A stretch of DNA of 64,000 nt from Mucilaginibacter conchicola. Lineage in GTDB: Bacteria; Bacteroidota; Bacteroidia; Sphingobacteriales; Sphingobacteriaceae. The notes beneath the pieces are model-generated. The model was not told where the DNA came from. It saw nothing but the letters and a program-made list of their open reading frames with translations, and searched no databases. Location of the stretch: NCBI RefSeq assembly GCF_003432115.1, contig NZ_QWDC01000002.1, positions 248,001 to 312,000 of the forward strand, in the 5' to 3' direction. Of the stretch, positions 43,176-53,033 are shown in pieces. The position numbers and the translations under genes were made by a program. Numbering within the stretch: position 1 is the first letter of the stretch; each line of letters starts with the position of its first letter.

Positions 43176-46100
43176 TTAAAAGGTTAAATTAAGGTTAAAA
43201 CCAAGGGTACGTGTTGCCGGCAACTGGCCACCTTCGTAGAACGAGGTTTGCAGTTGCGATGGGTCGATACCTTTTACTTTGGCTTTGGTGTAAATTAACC
43301 ATGGGTTTTGCGCTACAATTGAGAAACGTGCAGATTGCAACGGGATACGGCCAAACCAGCTTTTAGGCAAGTTATAGCCTACGCTAACCTCTCTTAATTT
43401 AATGTAAGTTGCATCATAGGTATATTGTTCCCAGATGGCGCTGTAATAACCTTCATTTAAATCGCGGGTATCAACAAAAGTGGTGTTTGGGGTACCATCT
43501 TCATGCACACCTTTAACTAAAGTACCACCACCTGTTGATGGGTCGTCCCTACGTGGTTTGCCGTTCTCGTTAAGGCCTACAGTTGACAGTGCCAAACCAG
43601 AACCTGCAAGGTTTTGCTGGGTTACCGATACAAATTTACCGCCGTATTGATAGTCGATAGAGAAACCAATGTTAACACCTTTGTAAGTGATACTATTGGT
43701 AAAACCACCGGTAAACTTAGGAAGTATGCTGCCTAAATTTACATTATCATCGCGCTCAGGGAAACCATCGGCATCAACAATAATGTTGTTATTAGCATCT
43801 CTCCTGAAACCCGAGCCAATTAACTGGCCATAAGGCTGGCCAACAACACTGTTAACCGAGAATGACGGCGAACCTACGAAACCAAAACCGGTTGCACCCG
43901 CTCCCTGGAAACCAGACAGGGTTGAACCACCTGCACCATCCGGTGTAGAGCGCAGGGTATTAAACTCGGGGTAAAGTGATACCACTTTATTCCGGTTAAA
44001 CGCAATATTGAAGTTTGCATCCCAAACCAGGTTGCTGTTTTTAATAGGCGTACCACCTAATGACATCTCAATACCGTGGTTTACTATTGAACCTGCATTT
44101 ACAATGATGGTTGAGTAACCTGTGGTACCATTAACCGGCAGCGGTAATATCTGGTTCTTGGTATTGCGGTGATAGTAGTTAAAATCAAAACGGATACGAT
44201 CGCCACGTAAGAAATGCAACTCGGTACCTAACTCGTATGAGGTTGATAGCGTTGGCTGCAAGTTAGGATTAGGCAATGCATTTGGCAGGAACTGTATTGG
44301 TGTACTGCCGTAAGGCACCGTGCTTAAGTTATAAGTTTGATAAACCTGGTACGGATCGATATCTGAACCTACCTTAGCAACTGATGCTCTTAACTTACCA
44401 AAAGTAAGCACATCGTTCTTCTCAATAAGGCCGGATTCGGTGAACACAAATGAACCCGATGCACCACCATATAGGTAAGAACGGTTATTTGCAGGCAAAG
44501 CAGATGACCAATCGTTACGCACATTCAGGTCTAAATACAAAAATTGCTTGTAACCCAATGATGCATAACCGTACAAGCTGTTTACCACTTTAGTAGTGTG
44601 GATAGTTGTAGCAGATGGCCTGTCGAGCGAGTTATCGGTAGTGTACAGGTAAGGGATGGCTAAACCGCCGTTAGTACCTGCAAACACGTATTTGGTTAGA
44701 TCTTCTCTTGATTCGCCAAAGGCACCTGCACGTAATGACAGGTCTTTACCAAACATGTGGTCATACTCTAACGATGCAACATAATCATGCTCTTTGTATT
44801 GGTAGCTGCTTTCAGAATATGCATCAGGATTGATGGTGCCTGAGCCTACACGGGCATTTTGGTCGCGGTTTAAATAATCGCCACGGGCAATAAATGATAG
44901 CTTTAACTCTTTTGTAAAGTTGTAAGCAGCAGTTAAGTTACCGTAAACACGGTTGTTATTTGCCTGCGTTGTGTTAACATAAGCCTCGGTGTATGGGTTG
45001 TCCCAGTATTTTGGCGTAAGATCGGTAGGGCCGCTAATGTTCCAGGTAGTGTAAGTACCATCAGGGCGGCGATAATCTTTCAGCTTGTTCATCTCCAGAT
45101 CGCGGTGGAACCATTGGTTGAACGAACCTGATGTTTGCGTGCCGTAGCCTTCAGAAGGTACGTTTTTAAGGTTCTCCTGGAAAACGTTGATATTGGCGCT
45201 AACCGTAAATTTAGGCGTAATTTTCATATCGCCGTTAAAGCTTACGTTATTGCGTTTTTGGCTTGTATTAGGGCTAACACCGGTACGGTTTAAATTAGTA
45301 TATGATACACGCGCATTATAAGTATCTCCTACTTTTGAGAAAGCTACATTATTATTAGTGGTAACACCTGTTTGATAAAAATCGCGTACGTTATCCGGTT
45401 GTGCAACAAACGATTTAAGTTTACCAAAATCTGAATTTGACGGGTCCCAGAAATACCATGGTGCATATTTGGTTCCATCCATTTTAGGGCCCCAGCTCTC
45501 ATCAACATCGTAGTTGTAATATTTGGTACCGCTAAAGTTTTTCAGGTATTCAGGATCATTGGCCGCGTATTCATACACATTCCATTCCTGGCTGTCGCCG
45601 CCACCATATTCATTCTGATACTTTGGCAAAGTATAAACACGCTCAAAAGTGGTAGTTTGGTTTAGTGATACACCAATACCTTTTTTAGATCCTTTTTTAA
45701 GTGTAATAACTACCGCACCTTCAGATGCGCGCTGGCCATATAAAGCTGTAGCTGCAGGGCCTTTAAGTACCGTTAATGATTCAACATCATCATTGTTAAT
45801 AGAGTTAGGATCAGTAACAACGCCATTAACTACATAAATTGGGTTACCACCCGATAGCGAGTTGATACCACGGATACGCACGGTTGATGCACCAAATTTA
45901 GCACCCGAACCACCCAGTATTTGCACACCAGATACTTTACCGGCAAGCGCCGTATTAAAATCCTGTTGGCGGGTCATGGTAAGGTTTTCGCCTTTAATTT
46001 GCTGGGCTGCATAACCCAATGATTTTTCCTGGCGTGATATACCCAATGCAGTTACCACAACCTCGCCCAGTTGCTGGCTGCTTTCTGCCAGGGCTACGTT

Positions 46101-46370
46101 AATAGTGGTACGGCCGCTAATAGGCACTTCTTGCGGGGCAAAACCCACAAATGAGAATACAAGGGCAGTTGCGTTTGATGGCACGCTTAAAGAGTAGTGG
46201 CCATTAGCATCGGTAACGGTACCGGCCTGGCTTTCTTTAACACGTACACTTACACCGGGCAATATACCCTTATCGGCAGCAGCAGTAACTGTTCCGGTTA
46301 CTGTGCTGTTTTGCGCTGCCGCGATGGCAACATTAAAAAGAAAAAAAATGAGTAATAGTAATCTATTCAT
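43176..46370 (-). CDS. SusC/RagA-family TonB-linked outer-membrane protein
   Basis: The 1064-residue protein has a signal peptide ending in AIAAAQ. A carboxypeptidase-like domain lies at about 20-100 (TVTGTVTAAADKGILPGVSV). A long plug follows with VRIRGINSLSGGNPIYVVNG and VLKGPAATALYGQRASEGAV. The 22-strand barrel ends in ATRTLGFNLNLTF. It takes up large ligands together with SusD, using TonB. I chose the ATG at 46370 over the GTG at 46379 because AGGAG lies 9 nt before it on the minus strand. An upstream leader ORF and terminator suggest attenuation. Confidence 0.95.
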   Translation of the reverse strand: MNRLLLLIFFLFNVAIAAAQNSTVTGTVTAAADKGILPGVSVRVKESQAGTVTDANGHYSLSVPSNATALVFSFVGFAPQEVPISGRTTINVALAESSQQLGEVVVTALGISRQEKSLGYAAQQIKGENLTMTRQQDFNTALAGKVSGVQILGGSGAKFGASTVRIRGINSLSGGNPIYVVNGVVTDPNSINNDDVESLTVLKGPAATALYGQRASEGAVVITLKKGSKKGIGVSLNQTTTFERVYTLPKYQNEYGGGDSQEWNVYEYAANDPEYLKNFSGTKYYNYDVDESWGPKMDGTKYAPWYFWDPSNSDFGKLKSFVAQPDNVRDFYQTGVTTNNNVAFSKVGDTYNARVSYTNLNRTGVSPNTSQKRNNVSFNGDMKITPKFTVSANINVFQENLKNVPSEGYGTQTSGSFNQWFHRDLEMNKLKDYRRPDGTYTTWNISGPTDLTPKYWDNPYTEAYVNTTQANNNRVYGNLTAAYNFTKELKLSFIARGDYLNRDQNARVGSGTINPDAYSESSYQYKEHDYVASLEYDHMFGKDLSLRAGAFGESREDLTKYVFAGTNGGLAIPYLYTTDNSLDRPSATTIHTTKVVNSLYGYASLGYKQFLYLDLNVRNDWSSALPANNRSYLYGGASGSFVFTESGLIEKNDVLTFGKLRASVAKVGSDIDPYQVYQTYNLSTVPYGSTPIQFLPNALPNPNLQPTLSTSYELGTELHFLRGDRIRFDFNYYHRNTKNQILPLPVNGTTGYSTIIVNAGSIVNHGIEMSLGGTPIKNSNLVWDANFNIAFNRNKVVSLYPEFNTLRSTPDGAGGSTLSGFQGAGATGFGFVGSPSFSVNSVVGQPYGQLIGSGFRRDANNNIIVDADGFPERDDNVNLGSILPKFTGGFTNSITYKGVNIGFSIDYQYGGKFVSVTQQNLAGSGLALSTVGLNENGKPRRDDPSTGGGTLVKGVHEDGTPNTTFVDTRDLNEGYYSAIWEQYTYDATYIKLREVSVGYNLPKSWFGRIPLQSARFSIVAQNPWLIYTKAKVKGIDPSQLQTSFYEGGQLPATRTLGFNLNLTF

Positions 46371-46410
46371 ATTCGTCACTCCTATTCATAAACGTTTGTT
46401 TGAGCATTTG

Positions 46411-46449
46411 ATAAAAAAGCAACCCTCTACGCCTTAAAGAGGGTTGCTT
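46411..46449 (-). terminator. Terminator in the 5' leader of susC (attenuator candidate)
   Basis: On the minus strand AAGCAACCCTCT (46449-46438) and AGAGGGTTGCTT (46428-46417) form a perfect 12-bp stem with a 9-nt loop, followed by TTTT to 46413. It lies 41 nt before the susC start and there is no gene on this strand upstream for it to terminate except the small leader ORF, whose stop is 2 nt before the stem. Confidence 0.8.
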
Positions 46450-46451
46450 AA

Positions 46452-46523
46452 CTAATTAACTGATCTTATAAAGAACAACAAGCGTGAAATATCTTTAAGC
46501 ACACAACTAAAAATTGCGCGCAT
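46452..46523 (-). CDS. Putative 23-residue leader peptide of the susCD operon
   Basis: A 24-codon reading frame runs from ATG at 46523 to TAG at 46454-46452. The peptide begins MRAIFSCVLKDISRLL and ends FFIRSVN, with a hydrophobic middle and basic residues near both ends. The stop codon lies 2 nt before the 5' arm of the strong terminator. A ribosome finishing the frame would cover that arm and prevent the hairpin from forming. The frame lies in the transcript of susC and has no other partner. It is too short for codon statistics, so this is a candidate. I do not recognise the peptide. Confidence 0.5.
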   Translation of the reverse strand: MRAIFSCVLKDISRLLFFIRSVN

Positions 46524-47030
46524 AGTAAAGCCGTTAAACAGCAATGTTTAAATAATTTTAATTAGGGTGGGGGTATTGAAGGGTATTGGGCAGTAAGGTA
46601 AACGAGCGGATTTATTAAGGTAGACCGACTTATGTTGTAGAATACTGACGAGGCAAATTTAATTAATTTTTGATTAAAGCAACCGAAAGGTCATTAAAAT
46701 TGGATTAGAAATTAAACTATAAGATAATAATTATTAATACCAGTCCTAATAACAGGCTATCAGAGATTTAACTTATTAAATACCGGTTAATATTTTAAAT
46801 ACATAACACCAATATCAATGAATAATAATATTTCGTAACTTTTATTTTACAAATTTCGCAATTAAAACGGCTCAAAAAGGCCATTATGTCGGCAAGACAC
46901 AAACCTCATTTACGAATCTCACAAAACAGCTTATTTAAGAAAATGCACTCAACGCTTTTGACAAGTTGCTATGCTTGCATAGAAAATAGCTATTTTTGTT
47001 ATCACCAGTTTATAAACACACCTGAATTTG
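46524..47030. other. Gap between the susC leader and icmF
   Basis: No convincing gene. The region is AT-rich with a possible icmF promoter at 46966-46998. The reading frame at 46886-47098 on the plus strand is probably a chance one. A run of G-rich sequence (GGGTGGGGGTATTG) lies at 46565-46578. The promoter for the susC leader must lie here, on the minus strand, but no good TAnnTTTG box was found. Confidence 0.5.
46966..46998 (+). promoter_or_regulatory. Candidate promoter of icmF
   Basis: TTG (46966-46968), a 22-nt spacer, then TATTTTTG (46991-46998), a perfect TAnnTTTG box. It lies 32 nt before the ATG at 47031. TTG-N17-23-TAnnTTTG is the known promoter shape in this phylum. Confidence 0.5.
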
Positions 47031-50000
47031 ATGGAAAGTACTGCGCCCTACAAATCTCACAACAAGATCCGTTTGGTAACTGCCGCTTCGCTGTTTGACG
47101 GGCACGACGCTACCATCAATATTATGCGCCGCATTTTGCAAAGCACCGGTGCAGAGGTAATACACCTTGGCCATAACCGTAGTGTTGATGAGATTGTAAA
47201 CTGCGCTATACAGGAAGATGTACAGGGTATAGCCATTACCAGTTACCAGGGTGGCCACGTAGAGTACTTCAAATATATGTACGATCTGCTGCAGGAGCGT
47301 GGTGCAGGCCATATCAAAATATTTGGCGGTGGCGGCGGTGTTTTCCTACCCGATGAAATAACCGAGCTGCAAGCCTACGGCATCTGCAAGATCTACTCGC
47401 CCGATGATGGCCGTAAAATGGGCTTACAGGGCATGATCAACCATATCATGCAGGAGTGTGACTACCTCACCCCAACACTCTCCGAAGGAGAGGGGGATAA
47501 GAGCATTACAATTGATAAAGGGGATATCGCGAGGCAAATTACTGCTGCCGAGCAGGGCAAAAGCCTCTCCCTAACCCTCTCCAAAGGAGAGGGAATCAAG
47601 AAAAAGGTCGCCCCTATCGGGGAAGATTTAGAGGGAGCTGCAACGCCCGTCCTCGGCATCACCGGTACCGGTGGCTCAGGTAAATCGAGTTTGGTGGATG
47701 AGATAGTAAGAAGATATCTGTCAGAAACAGATAAAACCCTCGCCATTATTTCTGTAGATCCCAGCAAACGCAAAACGGGTGGCGCTCTTCTTGGCGACCG
47801 TATCCGCATGAATGCCATTAACAATCCGCGGGTGTACATGCGCTCGCTGGCCACGCGGCAGGCTAACTTGGCACTTAGTAAATATGTGCAGGAAGCTATT
47901 GACATCTGTAAAGCTGCGGGCTACGATATGGTGATAGTAGAAACCAGCGGCATAGGCCAGTCGGACACGATGATAACCGATTACTGCGACCTTTCCCTCT
48001 ATGTGATGACACCCGAGTTTGGGGCCGCTACCCAGTTGGAAAAGATAGATATGCTGGATTTTGCCGACCTGGTAGCCCTTAACAAATTTGATAAACGTGG
48101 CGCACTGGATGCCATACGCGATGTACGTAAGCAGTACAAGCGTAACCATAATCTTTTTGATGCCAAAGATGAAGACCTGCCTGTTTACGGCACCATGGCA
48201 TCGCAGTTTAATGATCCCGGCATGAATACTCTTTTTGCAGCGTTGATAGATAAAGTGAAGGAAAAAACCGGGGTTGATCTTTTAGAGAATCAAGAGGCAA
48301 GAACCAAGAATCAAGAAGGAGAATCTGAAAAGATCTACATCATTCCGCCTGATAGGATCCGTTACCTGGCCGAAATTGCCGAGAACAGCGCCGCTTATAC
48401 CGATTGGGTGAATGAGCAGTGTAAAATAGCACAGCAGTTATATAATTTAAAAGGAACAATAAACATTTTAAAAAGTCTCTCCCCAACCCTCTCCTTAGGA
48501 GAGGGAGCAAGAAAGGAAGTCTCCCCTATCGGGGGAGATTTAGAGAGGGTATACAACCATCTCGAACAACACCTGCACCCCGACTGCAAACGCCTGCTAA
48601 AAGAATGGCCGGAAACGGTTGCCAAATATAAGGCCGATAACTTTATATATAAGGTACGCGATAAGGAGATCAAACAGCCGCTTTACTATACTTCGCTGTC
48701 GCAGCTTAAAATACCCAAAATAGCCCTGCCCAAATACGAGGCATGGGGCGATGTACTGCGCTGGTTATTGACAGAGAACGTACCCGGCGAGTTCCCCTAC
48801 GCAGCAGGTGTATTCCCGCTGAAACGCGAGGGCGAAGACCCAACCCGCATGTTTGCCGGCGAAGGCGGCCCCGAACGTACCAACAAGCGTTTCCATTATG
48901 TATCGCTCGGGCAGCCGGCGCACAGGCTTTCCACCGCTTTTGACTCGGTTACCCTTTACGGCGAAGACCCGCATACCCGCCCCGATATCTACGGCAAAAT
49001 AGGCAACTCCGGCGTAAGCATTGCCACGCTTGATGACGCCAAGAAACTTTATTCAGGTTTCGACCTGTGCCATCCATCCACCTCAGTAAGCATGACCATC
49101 AATGGCCCTGCCCCCATGCTGCTTGGCTTTTTTATGAACGCCGCTATAGATCAGCAATGTGAGAAATATATACTTGAGAATGGGTTGGAGCATTTGGTGG
49201 AAGATGCGTACCGGAAGATTTATGACAGTAAAAAGCTCAACCGCCCGCAATACCAGGACGGCAGTTTGCCACCCGGCAACTCCGGCCTTGGGCTACTGCT
49301 CCTCGGCCTTACTGGCGATCAGGTTTTACCGGCTGATGTTTACGAACCAATAAAAGCAAAAGCCATCTCCACCGTTCGCGGTACGGTACAGGCTGATATA
49401 CTGAAAGAAGACCAGGCCCAAAATACTTGCATTTTCAGTACTGAGTTTGCCTTGCGGATGATGGGTGATATTCAGCAATATTTTATTGATGAAAAGGTGC
49501 GCAACTTTTATTCGGTGTCTATCTCCGGTTATCACATTGCCGAGGCGGGGGCTAATCCAATTACGCAGTTGGCCTTCACCCTCTCAAACGGATTTACTTA
49601 TGTGGAGTATTACCTCAGCCGGGGTATGCATATCGATGATTTTGCGCCGAATTTGTCTTTCTTCTTTAGTAATGGTATCGATCCCGAATATTCGGTGATA
49701 GGTCGCGTAGCCAGGCGTATCTGGGCCAAGGCTATCAAAAATAAATACAAGGGGAATGACAGGTCGCAGAAGTTGAAATACCATATCCAAACCAGCGGCC
49801 GCTCGCTGCATGCGCAGGAGATCGACTTTAATGATATCCGCACCACATTGCAAGCTTTGTATGCTATTTATGATAACTGCAATTCGTTACACACCAATGC
49901 TTACGATGAAGCTATCACCACACCTACCGAGGAATCTGTTCGCAGGGCTATGGCCATACAACTCATCATTAACCGCGAGCTTGGCCTCGCCAAAAACGAG

Positions 50001-50477
50001 AACCCTATCCAGGGTGCTTTCATTATCGAAGAACTGACCGATTTGGTTGAGCAGGCCGTACTCACCGAATTTAAAGCCATCAACGACCGCGGTGGCGTGC
50101 TCGGAGCTATGGAAACCATGTACCAGCGCAGCAAGATCCAGGAAGAGTCGCTTTATTATGAAACGCTAAAACATACCGGCGAATATCCTATTATCGGGGT
50201 AAACACCTTCCTGAATAAAAAAGGATCACCAACTATTATTCCATCAGAGGTTATCCGTGCTACCGAAGAAGAGAAGCAGGTACAGATAGCCAACCTGCAA
50301 AGTTTCTACGAGCGCAATACCGGCAAAGCCGAAGAATTGTTAAAACAACTGCAGCAAGCCGCCATTGCCGGCGATAATATTTTTGAAAGCCTGATGGAAG
50401 TTTGTAAGTATTGTTCTCTCGGCCAGATAAGCCATGCGTTGTATGAAGTTGGCGGGCAATACAGGCGCAATATGTAG
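47031..50477 (+). CDS. icmF: Fused acyl-CoA mutase (IcmF) with repeat-derived peptides in the linkers
   Basis: The 1148-residue protein joins three units. Residues about 10-145 are the B12-binding domain, with the cobalt-ligand type motif [11 protein letters not shown] and IKIFGGGGG. Residues about 203-420 are a MeaI/ArgK-type GTPase chaperone: [12 protein letters not shown] (Walker A), [21 protein letters not shown] and ALNKFDKRG. Residues about 520-1148 are the mutase barrel ([22 protein letters not shown]). The Phe of GVFPLKR at the place of the methylmalonyl-CoA-mutase Tyr suggests isobutyryl- rather than methylmalonyl-CoA. It interconverts branched and straight acyl-CoA using coenzyme B12. 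The domain joints hold repeat-encoded peptides at about 146-202, 419-431 and 482-507. The start is the ATG at 47031, not the TTG before it. Confidence 0.92.
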   Translation: MESTAPYKSHNKIRLVTAASLFDGHDATINIMRRILQSTGAEVIHLGHNRSVDEIVNCAIQEDVQGIAITSYQGGHVEYFKYMYDLLQERGAGHIKIFGGGGGVFLPDEITELQAYGICKIYSPDDGRKMGLQGMINHIMQECDYLTPTLSEGEGDKSITIDKGDIARQITAAEQGKSLSLTLSKGEGIKKKVAPIGEDLEGAATPVLGITGTGGSGKSSLVDEIVRRYLSETDKTLAIISVDPSKRKTGGALLGDRIRMNAINNPRVYMRSLATRQANLALSKYVQEAIDICKAAGYDMVIVETSGIGQSDTMITDYCDLSLYVMTPEFGAATQLEKIDMLDFADLVALNKFDKRGALDAIRDVRKQYKRNHNLFDAKDEDLPVYGTMASQFNDPGMNTLFAALIDKVKEKTGVDLLENQEARTKNQEGESEKIYIIPPDRIRYLAEIAENSAAYTDWVNEQCKIAQQLYNLKGTINILKSLSPTLSLGEGARKEVSPIGGDLERVYNHLEQHLHPDCKRLLKEWPETVAKYKADNFIYKVRDKEIKQPLYYTSLSQLKIPKIALPKYEAWGDVLRWLLTENVPGEFPYAAGVFPLKREGEDPTRMFAGEGGPERTNKRFHYVSLGQPAHRLSTAFDSVTLYGEDPHTRPDIYGKIGNSGVSIATLDDAKKLYSGFDLCHPSTSVSMTINGPAPMLLGFFMNAAIDQQCEKYILENGLEHLVEDAYRKIYDSKKLNRPQYQDGSLPPGNSGLGLLLLGLTGDQVLPADVYEPIKAKAISTVRGTVQADILKEDQAQNTCIFSTEFALRMMGDIQQYFIDEKVRNFYSVSISGYHIAEAGANPITQLAFTLSNGFTYVEYYLSRGMHIDDFAPNLSFFFSNGIDPEYSVIGRVARRIWAKAIKNKYKGNDRSQKLKYHIQTSGRSLHAQEIDFNDIRTTLQALYAIYDNCNSLHTNAYDEAITTPTEESVRRAMAIQLIINRELGLAKNENPIQGAFIIEELTDLVEQAVLTEFKAINDRGGVLGAMETMYQRSKIQEESLYYETLKHTGEYPIIGVNTFLNKKGSPTIIPSEVIRATEEEKQVQIANLQSFYERNTGKAEELLKQLQQAAIAGDNIFESLMEVCKYCSLGQISHALYEVGGQYRRNM
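47465..47495. repeat. Repeat copy A inside icmF
   Basis: CCTCACCCCAACACTCTCCG followed by AAGGAGAGGGG, read in frame as [17 protein letters not shown] peptide. CTCTCC and GGAGAG are complementary. It is the left part of the 75-nt element that lies at 47564-47635 and 48475-48550. Confidence 0.75.
47564..47635. repeat. Repeat copy B inside icmF
   Basis: The 72-nt element holds CCTCTCCCTAACCCTCTCC, GGAGAGGG, then CCCCTATCGGGG (a palindromic core) and ATTTAGAGGG at the end. Its outer arms CCTCTCCCTAA and TTTAGAGGG pair. In frame it encodes [11 protein letters not shown] and APIGEDLEG. Confidence 0.85.
48285..48323. repeat. Purine-rich CAAGA repeat inside icmF
   Basis: GAGAATCAAGAGGCAAGAAC then CAAGAATCAAGAAGGAGAA, a set of near-direct CAAGA words. 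In frame it encodes [13 protein letters not shown] at about residues 419-431, after the GTPase domain. Confidence 0.6.
48475..48550. repeat. Repeat copy C inside icmF
   Basis: GTCTCTCCCCAACCCTCTCC, AGGAGAGGGAGCAAGAAAGG, CCCCTATCGGGGGAGATTTA and GAGAGGGT match copy B for most of its 75 nt. In frame it encodes [11 protein letters not shown] and SPIGGDLER. Confidence 0.85.
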
Positions 50478-50487
50478 GGGAGCACTA

Positions 50488-51162
50488 TCAAAAGGTATTC
50501 TTGTAATACAGGAATATAACCAAATCAAAAAAAGCGTGCGCCAAAATAAGTACAGTGATGCTTTTATAGTGACGGTAATGTAAGCCAAGCAAACAGCCAA
50601 AAATAAAGGTGTAAACCATTGTTCTTAAACTATGGTAACCAGAGTGACCGAATGCAAACAATGCCGCAGACAGGCCGATGGCTAATTTATCATCATTAAA
50701 TAACTGATGAAATTTTTCGAGCAGGTATCCCCGGAAAATAATTTCTTCGGTAACACCGGCAGTAACAGCGCACAAAAGCATTATCCAGTTATTGCTGGTA
50801 ACTAATATCATTACCTCATGCTGAGCTTTAGCATCAAACGGTATCCGGAATATGCCACAAATAAGGTTAGCAAGAAAGTTGGCACCAATGCCTGCTACAA
50901 ACAAGCCCAATATCCACGAGAGGTAAAAGTTGGCATCGTGCTTTTTCTCATCATTAAATAAGGGCAGGCGTTCTGCAATAAAAGCATACAGTATTGCAAA
51001 AGTGGCGGTTCCCCACATTATGGCTTCGTGTACAAGCAGTCGCTTAGATAGGCTGATATTTTTAGGAACAAACAAGCCACTAAGAAACAACATCATAATG
51101 ACCAACACGATCCCGATCATTATAGCGGTTCTTTTTGTAGGGGATAAGGGTTTAGTATCCAT
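50488..51162 (-). CDS. CPBP-family intramembrane metalloprotease (CAAX-type)
   Basis: The 224-residue protein has about seven hydrophobic segments. The motifs are TEEIIFRGY (EExxxR), FAFGHSGYH (FxxxH) and HAFFD (HxxxD), the active-site signature of CAAX proteases and bacteriocin-processing enzymes. It acts in the inner membrane; its substrate is unknown. I start at the ATG at 51162. The longer frame to 51201 adds 13 residues with no conserved pattern. The gene converges with icmF, 10 nt away. Confidence 0.88.
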   Translation of the reverse strand: MDTKPLSPTKRTAIMIGIVLVIMMLFLSGLFVPKNISLSKRLLVHEAIMWGTATFAILYAFIAERLPLFNDEKKHDANFYLSWILGLFVAGIGANFLANLICGIFRIPFDAKAQHEVMILVTSNNWIMLLCAVTAGVTEEIIFRGYLLEKFHQLFNDDKLAIGLSAALFAFGHSGYHSLRTMVYTFIFGCLLGLHYRHYKSITVLILAHAFFDLVIFLYYKNTF

Positions 51163-51265
51163 ACGGGTAGATAAATATACGTCACCTTGCACATATACCA
51201 TCCATAAGGCATAAACTATTTCCCCAAAAACTGCGTTTATAACTTACAAACTTTATCACCCATTT

Positions 51266-51976
51266 ATGAAGAAAACGTTCCTCACGTTTATTATATCCCT
51301 GTTTTTTGTTAATGCATTCTCTCAAGATCTCCGCTCAACCTGCGAGAAAATAAACGGACTGAATAATCGCATACTCAACGGTAGCATTAAGCGTACCGAA
51401 GCTGTTAAAGAGTTTGCCGGTCTGATGGCACAACTTAGAGTGGAAGCGAAGATCCCCGCCGCGGTTAATTGGATGTTCCCCTTGCAGGGATATAAAACAA
51501 ATGCTATTGGCGGCACCAATGGCAACGGTTACAGCGATAAGGGTTACAACTATCTGGATGGCAACAAACACTCGGCCCACCCTGCGCATGATATTTTTAT
51601 AAACGATAAGAACCAGGATGATATTGACGACCGCAGCCAACAACCAGTAAATGTACTGGCCGTAGATAACGGCATAGTGGTAGCCTGCAGCAACCAATGG
51701 GAGCCCGGCAGCAAAATGCGCGGGGGCAAATTCATCTGGGTGTATCACCCGGCGGCAAATATATTCACCTATTACGCACATAACCGCGCCATAACAGTGA
51801 AACCTGGCGACGAAGTTAAACAAGGCCAGAAGATTGCCGAGGTTGGCCGCACAGGTTTAAATGCATACAAAAAACGATCGCCTACGCATTTGCATTTCTC
51901 GGCTTTTAAAATTGCAAATGGCCTGCCTGTTCCTTTTAACCCTTATCAGCAACTTAAACAATCGGTAAAAAAATGA
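51266..51976 (+). CDS. M23-family peptidoglycan endopeptidase
   Basis: The 236-residue protein has a signal peptide ending at NAFSQ. The LytM/M23 domain covers about 95-215. The zinc ligands fit H105-x3-D109 (HPAHDIF) and H208-L-H210 (THLHFS). Spans DNGIVVAC, FTYYAHNRAITVKPGDEVKQGQKIAEVG are typical. It cuts peptide cross-links in peptidoglycan in the periplasm. The stop overlaps the DUF4846 gene start by 4 nt (ATGA), so the two are coupled. Confidence 0.92.
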   Translation: MKKTFLTFIISLFFVNAFSQDLRSTCEKINGLNNRILNGSIKRTEAVKEFAGLMAQLRVEAKIPAAVNWMFPLQGYKTNAIGGTNGNGYSDKGYNYLDGNKHSAHPAHDIFINDKNQDDIDDRSQQPVNVLAVDNGIVVACSNQWEPGSKMRGGKFIWVYHPAANIFTYYAHNRAITVKPGDEVKQGQKIAEVGRTGLNAYKKRSPTHLHFSAFKIANGLPVPFNPYQQLKQSVKK

Positions 51977-52728
51977 GAACTTTTATAACCTGCCTTATCC
52001 TTGCCGCTGCCTCGCTTTTACCTGCAGATAGCGTTAATCACCGTTTTGCTGCTCCTTCGGGATATAAAAAGATAGTATCTGCCCCAGGTAGTTTTGGCGC
52101 TTACCTGCAGACATTAGCCCTGAAACCCGCAGGTACACATACGCTAACTTATAAAGGAGCAATCGCACGCACCGATCCTTACACTGCAGCCGTAATAGAT
52201 ATGAGCGTTGGCACCCAGGACCTGCAGCAATGTGCCGATGCGGTTATACGCCTGCGTGCCGAATACCTTTATGAGCGTAAAGATTATCAGAACATCAGTT
52301 TCAACTTCACCAGCGGCTTTAAATGCGATTTTGTGCATTATGCCAACGGTTACCGCTACGTTAAAGAGAAGTGGGTACTGAAAGGCAAGAAAGATTATTC
52401 GCGCGAGAATTTTATGCGGTACCTTAGCCTCGTGTTTTCATACGCAGGCACCATATCGCTGCAAAAAGAACTAAATGCCGTTACCAACGCCAATGATATA
52501 CAAGCCGGTGATGTATTTATAAAAGGCGGCTCACCCGGGCATTGCTTTATAGTATTGCAGGTGGCCGAGAATGCATCGCACCAGAAAAAGTTTTTGCTGG
52601 CGCAAAGTTTTATGCCTGCGCAAAACATCCAGGTACTGCAAAATGGTTCGCCTTGGTTTACCCTGCACGAGATTGTTGAGGTACCTTACGGCGAACTGAT
52701 AAAAGCCACCAATTTAAAGCGTTTTTAA
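51973..52728 (+). CDS. DUF4846-family secreted protein
   Basis: The 251-residue protein has a signal peptide (about residues 1-18). The DUF4846 core follows: RFAAPSGYKKIVSAPGSFGAYLQTLAL, TAAVIDMSVGTQDLQQCADAVIRLRAEYLY, and a C-terminal GSPWFTLHEIV. Its coupling to an M23 peptidase suggests a wall role, which is inference. It overlaps the M23 gene by 4 nt. Confidence 0.85.
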   Translation: MRTFITCLILAAASLLPADSVNHRFAAPSGYKKIVSAPGSFGAYLQTLALKPAGTHTLTYKGAIARTDPYTAAVIDMSVGTQDLQQCADAVIRLRAEYLYERKDYQNISFNFTSGFKCDFVHYANGYRYVKEKWVLKGKKDYSRENFMRYLSLVFSYAGTISLQKELNAVTNANDIQAGDVFIKGGSPGHCFIVLQVAENASHQKKFLLAQSFMPAQNIQVLQNGSPWFTLHEIVEVPYGELIKATNLKRF

Positions 52729-53033
52729 ACTCTTATCTATCGCAAAATTCGGCCGAAAAAATCAATAAATTTAACTTATACAACCTGTGGTTTTAATAAA
52801 ATTTAACCATTGGGTAATATTTTTTCCATTAATAACCAGCCACTTACAGCTGTTTGTAGGCCATTGTATACAAAAACAGTCGTGATTAATATAATAAGTG
52901 GTACTTTCAGGAGTTTATAAGAAACGGCCCACAATGTATCTGCAACGCGGTATTTGATCTACTTTTGTCTGAAATATAATTAAAACAGGCACGGCAATTG
53001 CCTTACATAGTTTGACATTTTAAGATATAATTT
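52729..53033. promoter_or_regulatory. AT-rich gap with a -7 box
   Basis: No gene is seen. TACTTTTG at 52960-52967 fits TAnnTTTG exactly, 66 nt before the gene at 53034. No TTG at the right distance upstream. Confidence 0.35.

Noticed and set aside
41676..46370. Polysaccharide utilisation locus
   Set aside because: Only susC and susD are present, with no glycoside hydrolase, lyase, sulfatase or regulator beside them.
46886..47098. 70-residue frame on the plus strand before icmF
   Set aside because: It overlaps the icmF start and promoter and has no recognisable domain; probably a chance frame.
47465..48550. Frameshifted or chimeric icmF
   Set aside because: The reading frame stays open through all repeat copies and the domains on both sides are intact.
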